This document shows, piece after piece, positions 1 through 10,002 of a stretch of DNA of 64,000 bases. Position 1 is the stretch's first letter, and the number at the start of each line of letters is the position of its first letter. The notes beneath the pieces were generated by a model that saw nothing but the letters and a program-made list of their open reading frames with translations, ran no database searches and had not been told where the DNA came from. The DNA is from Oikopleura dioica. Its lineage: Eukaryota > Chordata > Appendicularia > Copelata > Oikopleuridae. Position numbers and translations under genes: made by a program. Location of the stretch: contig OU015566.1 in NCBI GenBank assembly GCA_907165135.1, positions 7,486,157-7,550,156 of the forward strand, read 5' to 3'.

Positions 1-571
1 CATTTACAATAGCAAAGCTTTCTAGCATATAATGAAATTCAACCGCCCGGTTATTCTTGCGGTTCATGGTGGTTAATCGTGGTTCAAGCCCAGACATGAA
101 CAAAATAGCATCAATGATCCTTCGGGTCGGCTTGGCCCCGTCTCAGACTGAATTGTATAAACGGGCCTGGCCTCCCCTTATTCTTGCCCGTTTAAAGAGA
201 CAAAATCGATTAAAACCGGGCGGTTTGCGCATATTCAGTGTTTTACCACGCGTCCGGATCTCGTTAAAGTTTCAAAAGACGTGCTTTTTAAAAAACATTC
301 ATTTGATATACATATTGAACCACTTTGAGCATATATTCGGCTTTAACCGGCTTGAACCGTCAGAAACCTTCTTTTTCCACGAGAGTTACCGGTTGGTTTT
401 GGCTAATTCAATGATTCGACGAATGTACTTAATACAAGATTCAATTTGATATGCATATTGATGCTATTTTGTTCATGTCTGGGCTTGAACCACGATTAAC
501 CACCATGAACCGCAAGAATAACCGGGCGGTTGAATTTCATTATATGCTAGAAAGCTTTGCTATTGTAAATG
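1..571. repeat. Perfect 113-bp inverted repeat with 345-bp spacer
   Basis: Bases 1-113 are the exact reverse complement of 459-571: every base matches when read in opposite directions, from CATTTACAATAGCAAAGC at the left edge to GCTATTGTAAATG at 571. The right arm lies in register inside the 276-bp tandem repeat, so the left arm is an inverted copy of repeat sequence. The left arm begins at the window edge and may be longer. A recent inversion or a fold-back element insertion are both possible. Confidence 0.9.
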
Positions 572-930
572 AATACATTTGATAACCATATTGAACCACT
601 TTGAGCATGTTTTTAGCTTGAACCGGCTTGAACCGTTTGGAACCGCCATTTACCGGGAGAACAACCGGTTGGTTCGGGCTTATTAAATGATTTTATGAAT
701 GTTCTTAATTTATGTTTCAATTTGATATACATATTGCTGCTATTTTGTTCATTTCTGCGCTTGAACCACCATGAACCACCATGAACCGCAATAATAACCG
801 GGCGGTTGAACTTCTGAATATGTTCAAAAGATTCGCTGTTGAAAATTAATTCATTTGATATACATATTTCTACATTTTGACCTTTTTCCGGGTATGAACC
901 GCGACGAACCGGAAGCACAACCGGCTGGTC
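1..930. repeat. 276-bp-period tandem repeat block
   Basis: A motif ATTTGATA(T/A)ACATATT recurs at about 301, 577 and 853, exactly 276 bp apart. A companion motif TCAATTTGATATNCATATTG recurs at about 442 and 718, also 276 bp apart. Each unit carries TTGAACC/GAACCG-rich segments, including variants of ACCGGGCGGTT. Copies are diverged, so this looks like an old satellite or tandemly duplicated element that continues beyond the left edge of the window. The short ORFs in it lack coding character. No transposase is visible. Confidence 0.85.
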
Positions 931-1196
931 AAAAATACCACTCCATTTTGTTCAGTAATTTATAAGCTTCAATTTGAGCTATAAAACATCATCATAGCAT
1001 GCTTATATCAGAAGTTGATAATATTGGATTTTCGTATCTGGCTGCTTGCGTCAACTTTGGAGCTCTAGAATCATATGAAGGAAGTACTCCGCAATAATAA
1101 ATTTCATATGTATCGATGCATCTTGCGCTTATCTTTCACATGGTAGGCATCAAATTATCAAAATCGATCTAGCACGCACTCAAAAGCCGCTTCTAA
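931..1196. other. Intergenic, no recognisable feature
   Basis: AT-rich sequence between the repeat block and the sulfotransferase-like ORF. I see no coding ORF, RNA gene or clear regulatory motif. Confidence 0.5.
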
Positions 1197-1724
1197 TCAA
1201 ACTAGTGCTTTTTTTCTTGCTAAAAATCCCCCAAAAAAGGGGGTAAGATGACTCATATCGAAAATTCTGCAAGTGCAGTTTTTCAAGGCTTGTCTTGATG
1301 CATGTGTTCTGAAAGTATGGGGAGATTTTTCAAAAGAACCTTGAAAATCGAAAAACACCGCGGTAAGCCATAACTTATGGCTACTCAGCTGCTTACCTAC
1401 AACAGTTTTGTTATAAACTCCCTTTTCAAACATCAGTTGAAAGTGATTTCTTCCCGTTTCTGATCCAAAATAGCAGCTTTCCAAGATAACATTTTCCCCC
1501 AAAGAGACTTCATCTTCGGCAAAAAACGCGTCCATCGAATACCTCAGCGCCATTTTTTGAAAGATCGGAATGACAGTCGATGTTCCAGCTCTTGAAATCG
1601 GCAAGAAGAAGAAATTCGATTTAGGCACTTTTATCGCGTCTCGGGGATTTATAAACAGTACGAAAATTATGTGAGTTGCCATGAATGCAAGAGCAGTGTA
1701 AAAAACATAACGAAATTTTCTCAT
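1197..1724 (-). CDS. Sulfotransferase-like type II membrane protein, possibly partial
   Basis: A single open frame of 175 codons. The N-terminus has a short basic stretch (MRKFR) then a hydrophobic segment at about residues 6-26, the layout of a Golgi type II signal anchor. At about residues 37-52 the segment FFFLPISRAGTSTV resembles the 5'-phosphosulfate-binding loop of Golgi sulfotransferases such as the Gal3ST family (F-L-K-x-H-K-x-x-S-S-T). The rest shows only weak resemblance, and 175 residues is under half the usual family length (about 400). It is therefore a truncated copy, a divergent member, or a gene whose remaining exons I could not connect. It lies alone beside the repeat block. 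Confidence 0.45.
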   Translation of the reverse strand: MRKFRYVFYTALAFMATHIIFVLFINPRDAIKVPKSNFFFLPISRAGTSTVIPIFQKMALRYSMDAFFAEDEVSLGENVILESCYFGSETGRNHFQLMFEKGVYNKTVVGKQLSSHKLWLTAVFFDFQGSFEKSPHTFRTHASRQALKNCTCRIFDMSHLTPFFGGFLARKKALV

Positions 1725-2011
1725 TTTCAGGGTTTATTTTGATTGCCACGGAGAAACAATTTTTGATGCGCTGAGGTGGCTCCCGGCCCTTTTCTGCAAA
1801 AACTTTAACATTGAGCTTCCTTATTTACTTTCTTATTGTTTATGTTTAATAAAAAATGTATCTAAATTTTACGATGCTGCCCTTTGGAAAACTGTAAGCA
1901 AAATGATGTAACCCGCCCCTGAGCAAACGTCGACAAAAACATAATCTGTGAAAAACAAATTCCGTTTCTTTTTTCAAATCTTTCTCATTTTCCCGCTCAC
2001 TCGAGAAAAAA

Positions 2012-2997
2012 ATGAAGATCTTCGCCTTTTTAGCTGGACTAGCGCTTGGTCAGGCGCCGATTCCAAATCGACCGGTTGGTTTCGTCTACAACCCGACTGG
2101 CAATCAGTTCGTAGAGAATCCAGTTGAAGTCCAAGTGTTCATCGATCTTCAATGCCCAAGTAGGAAATTTGTCTTGATTAAAATGCTGAGTGTTGTTTTC
2201 AGATTGTCTCTCCGCCTGGCCTGGGTTGAAAGCAATGGGCGATCATTACGGTCCTAATGTCAAGGAAGGTTTTGAAGACCCGCTTAAAGTATTTGCTTAT
2301 TTTTCTTATGGCTTAGCTACTAATTCGAAAGTAAACTATCTTGTTTTTGTTATTTCAAGACACCTTGGCGATCTCTTCAAAGAATCACGGTTTTTGAACT
2401 TTCTTTGATCAAACAATTAATTTCAGCTTCGAAAATGAGGCTTTTTAAATTTGACATTCAAATCCCTCAAAGCTTTCAGTTGTTGCCTTTCCGCTTCCGT
2501 ATCATCGGGCTGCTTTCAAGATGGCCTGGGGTCTTCAGAGTGTAAATAAGATGAATCCTCAGCTTGCTTACGATTACATGGACAACATTTTCGCAAACGT
2601 GAGAAGACAAAATGATTTATGATTTATTTTGATTTGATTTTTAGCAAGAAGACATTGCAAACTACGCATCAGGCACAAATGACAAGGATCTTGTCCAATA
2701 CATCGCCAACAAGACTGTCGAAAAGCTCGACATTGATAAGAACGCCTTCCTTGCTAACATGGCTGACCCTGATCTGGACTTGGCGACCCGAGTCGACTGG
2801 AAATTTGCTTGCTCACTTGGTGTTTCTGGTTTGACTAATTTTCCTTCACAAGTACTCATTCTATTCCAGGAACTCCAATGCCATACATCAACCGAGTTTT
2901 CCTCGACCAAGGCGTTGCCGAATTCACTCTTGACGACTGGAAAAAAGTCCTCGATCCAATTGTCGGACAAAAATACTTTGAAAACGACACTCTTTAA
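2012..2997 (+). CDS. Secreted DsbA-like thioredoxin-fold protein
   Basis: Five exons: 2012-2159, 2203-2268, 2480-2598, 2645-2819 and 2870-2997, all joined at GT-AG sites in frame. The start begins a signal peptide (MKIFAFLAGLALGQAP). After the first junction the text reads VQVFIDLQCPNCLSAWPG, a beta strand followed by a CPNC redox motif as in thioredoxin-like_4/DsbA-type domains. Exon 3 begins VVAFPLPYHRAAFKMAW, matching the segment after the first helix in that fold. The product is about 210 residues, the size of one such domain plus signal. The likely role is a thiol-disulfide oxidoreductase in the secretory pathway or outside the cell; the substrate is unknown. It converges on the next gene with only 82 bp between stops. 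Confidence 0.8.
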
Positions 2998-3079
2998 AAA
3001 ATATTGAAGTTTATGAAAGCTCATGATTCGCTGTTAATAAAAAATGAAGATTATTCAGTCATAAGGTCAGTGGGATATT

Positions 3080-3840
3080 TTATACAGCTTCTTCATCAGA
3101 GGTTTTCACAGCTTGCCACATTTCAATTTGATTGCCCTCGAGGATCGCGCCCATTTGAGCCTGAGAACAGAGCGGGAGAAAGACGGTGAGCAAACAGCTC
3201 AGGCATGCTTTGTCAGCAGAGTCATGACCTCGCAGACGGTCAAACTTGCGTCGGATCGTATACTTCAACGCTTGATGAGGGCGATAAAATGTTGGATTTA
3301 CTTACTAGAGCGACGGTCCAAATTAGGGCAAGGACGATGAGAGTCAAGCCGAAAATAGCGAGGACGTAAACCATCGTGGGCAATTTTTTCCAGTCAACGT
3401 CCTTGAATATTTATGAAAACTTTGATTTTCCGGATTTCTAAGGTACCTCTTCTCCAAAGGTCAAGATAGCTTTGATGGCTGGATCATCCATCCAGCCTGA
3501 TTGGGAGGCTAACTTCCCAGCTTCATCCGGGTCTTCCGTGTAGAATAAGGACAAAGCTTTAAAAATGAAGAAGACGACGACCAAAATGACGCCCATGATC
3601 AAATACTTGATCGGTGCTCCGAAGGCAAGTCGTTTTCCGATGAAGTATGTTGCAAGTGGTGAAGGAAACTATTTTCAAAGCTGTTATTTTGGCAATAATT
3701 CCTGAAAAAATTACAAAGAACCATTTGCACCACGCTTCCGATCGGCAAGCACACAGTTTTTCGGGATATCTACTGTCGTCGTTTACGAGATACTCTCTCT
3801 GAACGGAAGTATGCCGAGTTTTTTCAGGAGTTTCCGACAT
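3080..3840 (-). CDS. Multi-pass membrane protein with PLAC8-like C-terminus
   Basis: Four exons on the minus strand, joined by introns of about 46, 45 and 43 bp (GT-AG). The start MSETPEKTRH opens a cysteine-containing N-terminal region (CACRSEAWCKWFF). Two long hydrophobic segments follow (around IKYLIMGVILVVVFFIF and MVYVLAIFGLTLIVLALIW), separated by an acidic loop. The last exon holds RGHDSADKACLSCLL and LCSQAQ, reminiscent of the Cys-rich pattern of PLAC8/cornifelin proteins, but the family normally has fewer intervening membrane segments. About 240 residues. PLAC8 membership is a suggestion; a lineage-specific tetraspan-like protein is the alternative. Confidence 0.6.
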
Positions 3841-4360
3841 TTTCTCTGCAACTAAAGAATTTATAGCAAGTCTCAAGTCAAATATAAAATGGTACGCATG
3901 GCTAAAGGCTTCGCATATTTTTAACGACGGGATCTAACAGGCGGAAAAAACGACTCAGACGAAAATGCCTGTTTTACGATGAAAGAATATTTATTATTCT
4001 GATCTGATTTATACGAAAAAGAATAGTTTCGTATTCAAGGACTTTTCAGCTTTTTCATGAAAATGGAATAGACCCGTTAAAAGTCTAGGTCATTTTTGGT
4101 CCCGTAAAAAAATTAAAGACGAGATAAAAATCTGGGGCACTTGCAAACAATAAATTGATTGATTTTGATGGAGGCGTAAAATTCTGATTACAGCGAGGTC
4201 TAATGATAAGAATCAGCAAAGTGATCGAGCCACCTGATAATATCACGACCACCTGCCAATTGCTTGTTTTTTTACTCTTTAGCGCCAACTTTCAAGCCCC
4301 ATATAACCGAGGTTACGAGTTGAGAAACATAAAAAACAATAAAGAGAAAAAAAATCCACA
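3841..4360. other. Intergenic with one doubtful ORF (4085-4288, minus)
   Basis: About 520 bp between divergently transcribed genes. A 67-codon minus ORF (MALKSKKTSN...) has one hydrophobic stretch near residues 12-29, as in a small type II membrane protein. I see no splice partner and no family, and its position in a shared 5' region makes it most likely noncoding. No clear TATA box or RNA gene is seen. Confidence 0.3.
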
Positions 4361-5095
4361 ATGACAATCAAGCAGGAGCCAGTTTTCAAACAAGAATGCA
4401 TCATCAAGGAAGAAATCAAGGAAGAAGCACCACTCATCTTCCCCAGCAACTCCGAAGCAGCTCAAAACGAAGCTCTTGAATCAGCGATCTACGAAGTATT
4501 CTTCGAAGAAAAAGCTCAACAATTCAAAGAACTCACAAAATCTATGGAAGTTCTGCAGAAAAAGATTCATCTCAGAACAGAAAACATCGAAAAGGTCCTT
4601 TTGGAACTGACAACGATCAAGTTGTTCGATACGAACGCTGAGGAATCAGCAGAAGCTTGGAAACTGCAGCTTCGTCTTGGATTGTTGAGCTTGGATCGGA
4701 TCAATTTAGAGCAAGAAAGAGATGAGATCGAGGACAAGCTGTATGAGCTTCTTCAAGCTCCGGATAAAAATCCAGGAGATATCGAAAAGGAAGAAACGCA
4801 GGAGGATGAGCCAGTTATAAACAAAAGTCTGGTGCCGAACAGAATAAGAAAGAAATCGACAACTAAACAACAATCTGGCCACAACGAACTATCCGCCAAA
4901 AAAGTTAACATCGAAAAAATCAAAAAATCGAAATCGCTTCAATACAACAAAGGTTCAGCTAAAATATCTGCCCCAAAAAGAACGGCAAAGAAGAGAAAGT
5001 CTTCTGAAGCTGATGAATTTATCATCACAGATGATATTTCTTCGGAAAACAAAGCAAACCTTATGCCAAAACGACGACGAAAAAACAATTTATGA
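4361..5095 (+). CDS. Coiled-coil nuclear-type protein, unrecognised
   Basis: Intronless ORF of 244 codons with an A-rich leader (TCCACAATG). Residues 1-30 repeat K-Q/E-E-P-like units (IKQEPVFKQE, IKEEIKEE), which resemble a cluster of psi-K-x-E sumoylation consensus sites. Residues about 40-140 are heptad-rich and predicted coiled coil. Residues about 160-244 are strongly basic with several candidate nuclear signals (PKRTAKKRKSS, PKRRRKNN at the end). I do not recognise a family. A chromatin or transcription-associated role is plausible from composition only. The minus-strand neighbour ends 27 bp downstream, and AATAAA at about 5139 lies within that neighbour. Confidence 0.75.
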   Translation: MTIKQEPVFKQECIIKEEIKEEAPLIFPSNSEAAQNEALESAIYEVFFEEKAQQFKELTKSMEVLQKKIHLRTENIEKVLLELTTIKLFDTNAEESAEAWKLQLRLGLLSLDRINLEQERDEIEDKLYELLQAPDKNPGDIEKEETQEDEPVINKSLVPNRIRKKSTTKQQSGHNELSAKKVNIEKIKKSKSLQYNKGSAKISAPKRTAKKRKSSEADEFIITDDISSENKANLMPKRRRKNNL

Positions 5096-5122
5096 ACACG
5101 TAATTTCACTGTTTCATTTTGT

Positions 5123-5725
5123 TTATTTTGTATTTATGCAAATAAAAAGCGGATATGTTGTCTCTGAAGTTTTTCTTTTCAAATACAGCTTGTTGTCGTA
5201 CTTTTTCTTGGGCGTCTCATTAGGGCGATTCTTCGGAGTTCTCGTTGCTCTTCGGTTTCTATAAGACTTGATCTTTTGGACGAAGAGGATGATTTTGTGC
5301 TTTTTAATTTTTAGGCAGGCCATATTAGAACTGAGGTCATCCCCTTTTCTTGGTTTCTTTCTTGGGTTCCATGAAGTCGTATCGATTTCATCGGGTTCCT
5401 TGTGTTCGATTTCTTCTGTGCTAGAATCAATGAAAACCACAATGAAAATCCGAAAGTGCTACTTTTCTGGAGCAATATCGACCATCATCGGTGTCCAAGA
5501 CGCCTCAGCCAGTGCCCTGATCTCGGAAGCTCCTGACAACTGCGACTGTCGGCCAGAATCATCAGATTCGTCTGCTGACATCTCATTTTTCCGCGCTTTT
5601 GCTTGTTTTTCTCATTCAAAATTAAACTCTGATTCTAAAACCTGTTTACCTAGTCGCCGCTTTTCAGCCCTGAGCAACTGATCTCTAGGTTCCACTTTGC
5701 CCGTCCTGCAGCACGAAAAGAACAT
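5123..5725 (-). CDS. Small basic protein, unrecognised; one junction unresolved
   Basis: Read from ATG at 5725 (MFFSCCRTGKVEPRDQ). A 39-bp GT-AG intron joins RAEKRRL to EKQAKARKNEM, and a 42-bp GT-AG intron joins DIAPE to NTEEIEHK. The first part is charged with an acidic serine patch (SADESDDSGR); the second is lysine/arginine-rich. Near 5320 two continuations are possible. The open frame running to TAA at 5123 gives another basic tail. A frame change would instead give a tail ending RRPRKSTTTSCI* at about 5184. I could not find a clean splice for the latter. Function unknown. Confidence 0.55.
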
Positions 5726-6251
5726 GATCTATTGATTAAAGAAGTTTCTATTTAGAACTGGATTAAGAATTTCAGCAGAGCCTTCAGTTGAGTTTACCTT
5801 CACCTCTCCGCGGTGCCACCAGCTCTCGTATTTAGCGTATTTTACGTCCCAGAATGTAAACGAGATAGAAGGGTCTATCTTCGATAGCGCAAGGCTGCTC
5901 TGGTCAGATTTTGGATGAAAATGGAAGTTTACGAGCGATTTCGAATATTTCTAATTTCACGTGAAATTAATTGACCGAAATTACGGCAGTTATCTGGGTC
6001 AAGCCATTTCCGCATAATTCCTATTCATATTTTCCATCTTTATTTTTTATTGAAAAATAAACAGATTAGAACGATCGAGCAAGACACTGACAAAAATATC
6101 TCTTCACATGTATAAAATTGTTTGAGGAATTCGTAAACAATCGGCAGTTCGATGCATTGGGCCAACTCAGACTTAGCTCTTGTTTCGGAAGTAATTATCA
6201 ACATTCGCATAAGAGGATAATTTTCATAAATAGATTTTTACGAGAGCAAAA
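5726..6251. other. Intergenic, AT-rich, nothing supported
   Basis: About 525 bp between divergent genes, presumably containing both promoters. I see no coding exon, RNA gene or repeat. Confidence 0.5.
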
Positions 6252-7303
6252 ATGAAATTTGCTGCATTGCTTGTGGCGAACTCAGTGAATGGAGAATGGA
6301 CACCACCCGTAGCTATTGGAAGACCAAATCCTCTTCCCGAAGGTATGTTTTGGACAAATTTGAATAAAGAATCATTCAATTTTACAGGAATTCAACTTCC
6401 ACCTCCGGGAAGACCTTTTGGCGGTGCACCACCACCCAGAAATACAGGATGGCAGGGACCAGTTGCCATCGGGGCAGCCCCAGAATTGCCGCCCGGAATA
6501 AACATTGTTCACGGACAATCAATGAGCTCAATGCTCGGGCCTCCTCGTCGTCCTCAAGCTCCACCACCAGCTGATGGCTGGACACCGCCTGTGGCCATTG
6601 GAGCCCCAAATCCGATTCCGCCAGGCATTGATTTAGTACATGGAAGATCGATGCGTCCAAGGGTTAGTTCAGAAGCTCCCGCTGAAGAGTCAGAATGGCA
6701 GGCGCCGGAAGCAACTGGACAAGAGACGCCACTACCTTCTGGAATTGAATTACAGCACGGGGAGTCAATGCAAACTACCCCAAGTCCAAGTCAAATAACA
6801 CCGCAGCAGAATTTGAATCCAACTGAGTGGACACCACCAGCCGCTTTTGGTGCCTTACCTGTCGAAACTGGTAAATATAATCTTACAGTAGTTAATTATC
6901 GTTAAGAATTACTTTTTAACATATTTCTGGGTTATTGATATTATTCAAAACATATTTTTGGTAATTGATGCGGTCAACCAAGGAAAAGATTTATGGTAAT
7001 GTTCTTATTTCAGATGGAGTAGAAATCGTCCATGGGGAAAGTATGCTTCCTGCTAAAAACGTGGATCACATCGAAGATGCAGAACACGAAGGCAACGAGC
7101 CTCAAAGCAACCACAACTCTGAGGATGCTTCTGAGGAGGCGAATGAAGTCACGGTCAAGGAGGACCCTTCTCCGTCCCCCGAGCCCGAGCCGACGCCAGA
7201 TGGAACAACAAAAACACCATCAGAAACAACAGAGTCACCAGAATCATCTTCTTCTACACTTCCCCTTTCTATTTTGACTCTGTTAATATTACTCGCTCTA
7301 TGA
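6252..7303 (+). CDS. GPI-anchored-type protein with degenerate WxxPxAxG repeats
   Basis: Exons 6252-6342, 6388-6870 and 7014-7303, with GT-AG introns of 45 and 143 bp. A short hydrophobic N-terminus (MKFAALLVANSVNG) probably serves as signal peptide. About five imperfect repeats follow, each with a Trp-led core W-x-P-P-V-A-I-G, then P-x-P-P-G-I and a trailing (I/L)VHG(Q/R/E)SM. The second junction preserves the repeat (ETDGVEIVHGESM), which supports the splicing. The C-terminal third is acidic and Ser/Thr/Pro-rich (stalk-like), ending in a hydrophobic run (LPLSILTLLILLAL) with no charged tail, as expected for GPI attachment. I know no family with this repeat. A cell-surface or extracellular coat role is inferred. 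Confidence 0.75.
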
Positions 7304-7384
7304 AATAATATTCCAAATAAATACCCAACCTCAACGCGCATGGAAAAGCTCATTAAAGTTTCAGTGATAAAATGAGCGTGTCAG

Positions 7385-7392
7385 TATAAAAA
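7385..7392 (+). promoter_or_regulatory. TATA box for the 7444 gene
   Basis: TATAAAAA lies 59 bp upstream of the ATG of the small secreted peptide gene. That spacing is compatible with a start site about 30 bp downstream and a short 5' UTR. It is one of few convincing TATA elements in the window. Confidence 0.55.
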
Positions 7393-7443
7393 GCTATTTC
7401 GCTAGGGGCGGCTATCATCAGTAATCACCTGTTAAAAGAAAGG

Positions 7444-7699
7444 ATGAAATCAATTTTTGCCCTGATTATTGCACTTTTTTCGGGACCAAAATGCGAAGCG
7501 ATGGACTCTCTTGGTAAGTCCCAAAAGTTTTTAAATTATTTTGAGTTTCGGTGAAGGAATCTTAAAAAAAGGCACATTTGATCATGATCAAATTTTAGGT
7601 CGGCTAAAACTCTGCCAGGCAGTGGTCAAACAATCATACATCTCCCCATACATGAAAAGTATCTGCGGAATCTCAAAACGACGAAACCCATTCTCCTGA
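7444..7699 (+). CDS. Small secreted two-cysteine peptide precursor
   Basis: Two exons, 7444-7513 and 7599-7699, joined by an 85-bp GT-AG intron in phase 1. The product is about 56 residues: a strong signal peptide (MKSIFALIIALFSGPKCEA) and a mature part of about 37 residues with two cysteines (LKLCQAV and KSICGIS) that could form one disulfide. The C-terminus has a KRR tribasic site followed by NPFS, suggesting convertase trimming. The layout resembles a hormone or antimicrobial-type precursor, but no family is recognised. It sits 140 bp after the GPI-anchored gene with its own TATA box. Confidence 0.65.
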
Positions 7700-7847
7700 A
7701 GTCCCTGCAGGAATTTTTATACACTTTCATAAAATTTTTAAATAAAATTTCATAAAAGAAATTTCTCAAAAAGTTCTCGATAAAAATTTATTATTAGCTG
7801 TTAAAATGGAATAGATAAGTGAGGCAGTTGTATTCGTTTTCGACGGA

Positions 7848-9427
7848 TTATTTTTTCTTTGCTTTTTCTGCCTTGTCGTTTTCCTCGACGAGCGCGTCGA
7901 AATCGAAATCATCGTCGTCGTCGAATCCGTCTTCTCCTGTATCAGCCGGTGGAGGTACTATTGGTGCTATTTTTGGCGCCTTCGTGGCGGCATTTTGGGG
8001 TTCCAGTTTGACTATTGTGGCTTTCTTCGCAGCTGGCTTGGCTATTGGAGGTTTTGGTCTGGAATTAGAGGTTTCTTGATGATAAGGAGATATTTTTGAG
8101 GTGGATGGCTTGTCATTTTTAGCGGTGCTCTCCGACTTGGTTCTTTTTCTTGAGTCTATTTCGGTATCGGACCGCTTTCGTTTTTCAGCAGTCTGTTTCA
8201 ATTTTGGAGAGGAGTAAGTGGGATTTCTTACGACTGTTATTTGGGTCGCTTCTTGCTGTTGGCAGAAAGTACTAATGAAGTCATCGAGTCCATCGTCTTC
8301 CCACTCGTCATCGTCGTCGTTGTGAGTAAGCTTATAAAAAAGGCTAGCAATGATTCTAGAGCGGACTTTCTCACCTCAGATTGAGTTATGTCAGTTTGAT
8401 GGGAGACAGCGGATATTGCGGAATTGTCCATCTCTTTTGAATCATTAGATTCGTTGACTAGGTCTTCGAAGCCGTCCATATCATCCCACGTCTGTGAGGT
8501 ATCAAGTGCCGGTGATCGTTGAGATGTCAAGGGAGTTGTTTGAATGAAACTACCGCTTATTTCATCAGCTGATGGATCGGGCGTGACGGAAAGAGTGCTC
8601 GGAGGAGTGTAGATCGTGCGTTCTCCATTTCGGGAACTCCGACGTTGGCGATGGAGAGAAGTTTGGTGAAAAATGGAATCCGGTGGTGGAGCTTCATCTC
8701 GCTCTTCGTCAGATGAAATGTACTCAGCTTCGTCGTCTGAAAATAACATCATAATTTACAATCGTTCTGAAGACAACTTACTGTCAAACTTAGGCAAGCC
8801 GAGCGTTGGTTTTGGCATTAACTCCGTCGAATTGCCGCGATTTGGACTACCAATACTCGATTTTGTGTCATTGTACCCTAGCTTGGAAACTTGTGCATGT
8901 GTCGGATAGACGATTGAGCTCATCGTGCTCGAATTTTCGGAATCAGTTGATCGACGGTCACTCGGTTTTGGTGCTTGCGTTGAGGTCCCCGACGGGCCAG
9001 GCGTATCTAAGTCGGAAGAGTCAGATTCTTTGAAGAGTCCAATGCAAGGAACTTTCGTTTCAACGAATTCTTGCTGTCCGTTCTTTTCAGTTTTTATATA
9101 TTGGGTAACCATGTCAAGGTTTCTCCTTTTCGCTTGTTCCATCAATACTCTGTTCATTGTCGCGTACCCGTGTGCTGCCGCTTCCTTGCGGGCGTTTCGC
9201 TGTCTTACCACGGGGCTACTATTCACGTATCCCAAAGCTTTCTGATACATGGCTTCTGTTGTAGGCGTCCAGTTTGCCGGTATATAAGATGCACTTTGCA
9301 CCTTTGGTTTCGGAGGGGTCTTTTTTGGCTGTGACTGTGGCCTTGGTCTTCGAGATTTTCTCGGTCTTTTTTCGATAACTGGGGAGACACATTCAAAAAT
9401 GTCATCCACGTCGTAACCCTCGGACAT
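7848..9427 (-). CDS. Disordered acidic/basic nuclear-type protein, unrecognised
   Basis: Three exons: 9427-8782, 8736-8375 and 8330-7848, with GT-AG introns of 45 and 44 bp; about 497 residues. The N-terminus (MSEGYDVDDIFECVSP) precedes a basic-proline stretch (KRPRKSRRPRPQ) and one ordered-looking segment around YIPANWTPTTEAMYQKAL and a following helix rich in Arg/Asn. Most of the rest is Ser/Thr/Asp-rich and low complexity. Exon 3 opens with an acidic block (DDDDEWEDDGLDDF) and later has KRKRSDTEIDSRKR, a likely nuclear signal. The protein ends in an Asp-rich block and KAEKAKKK. Composition suggests a DNA replication/repair or transcription adaptor, but I recognise no domain. Confidence 0.7.
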
Positions 9428-10002
9428 GTCCTACCGATCATCTGTTCTGAACAAAATCATATGTGAAATGGGTCGTTTTTTCGAAAAGCCGTAGCATTCG
9501 CACAAGTGAACTACTACTGAATGAACTTGTTTTTTTATTACTGTTGTCGTTTTGTTTTAAATAAGAACATGAATAGGTATGAATCAAGGACAGGAATTTA
9601 AGAACTTATTCTGTTTTTTGAGTATTCTAGGGAAACAAGTGCTCGCACATAAAAAAGTAAAACGCGCAATTTTAAATAGTAAGGATGAATCATAACAACG
9701 ATCCAAGATGCTTATTAAATACAGTAAGAAATTCAGGTTTTCAGTACTACTGGTACTGAAAGTATGCTGTTTCGAGACTTTCAGTTTCTGGCTTGTGGTT
9801 TTCTGTACACTTCTTTTTTGAATTGATTCAATAAATAAAAATTAATTGCATTCTTGATAGTCTATGAAGGAAGGAAGAAAATGAATGAAATCGGGAAAAA
9901 ATACATGCCGCTGACCAAAGAAGCTCGCGGCACAAGAAAGAGCTTTTCAAAATAGGCAAATTAGTGAAACTTTCTTGTCATTTATAAGGTGGTTTTCTCA
10001 TG
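9428..10002. other. Intergenic, AT-rich, nothing supported
   Basis: About 575 bp holding the promoter of the upstream minus gene and the 3' flank of the carrier gene. AATAAA-like strings occur near 9830. No ORF or RNA gene is evident. Confidence 0.5.

Noticed and set aside
7848-8079. Plus-strand Ser/Ala/Gly-rich ORF at 7819-8079
   Set aside because: Antisense to the Asp-rich C-terminus of the minus-strand nuclear-type protein; the repeat-like look is a codon artefact.
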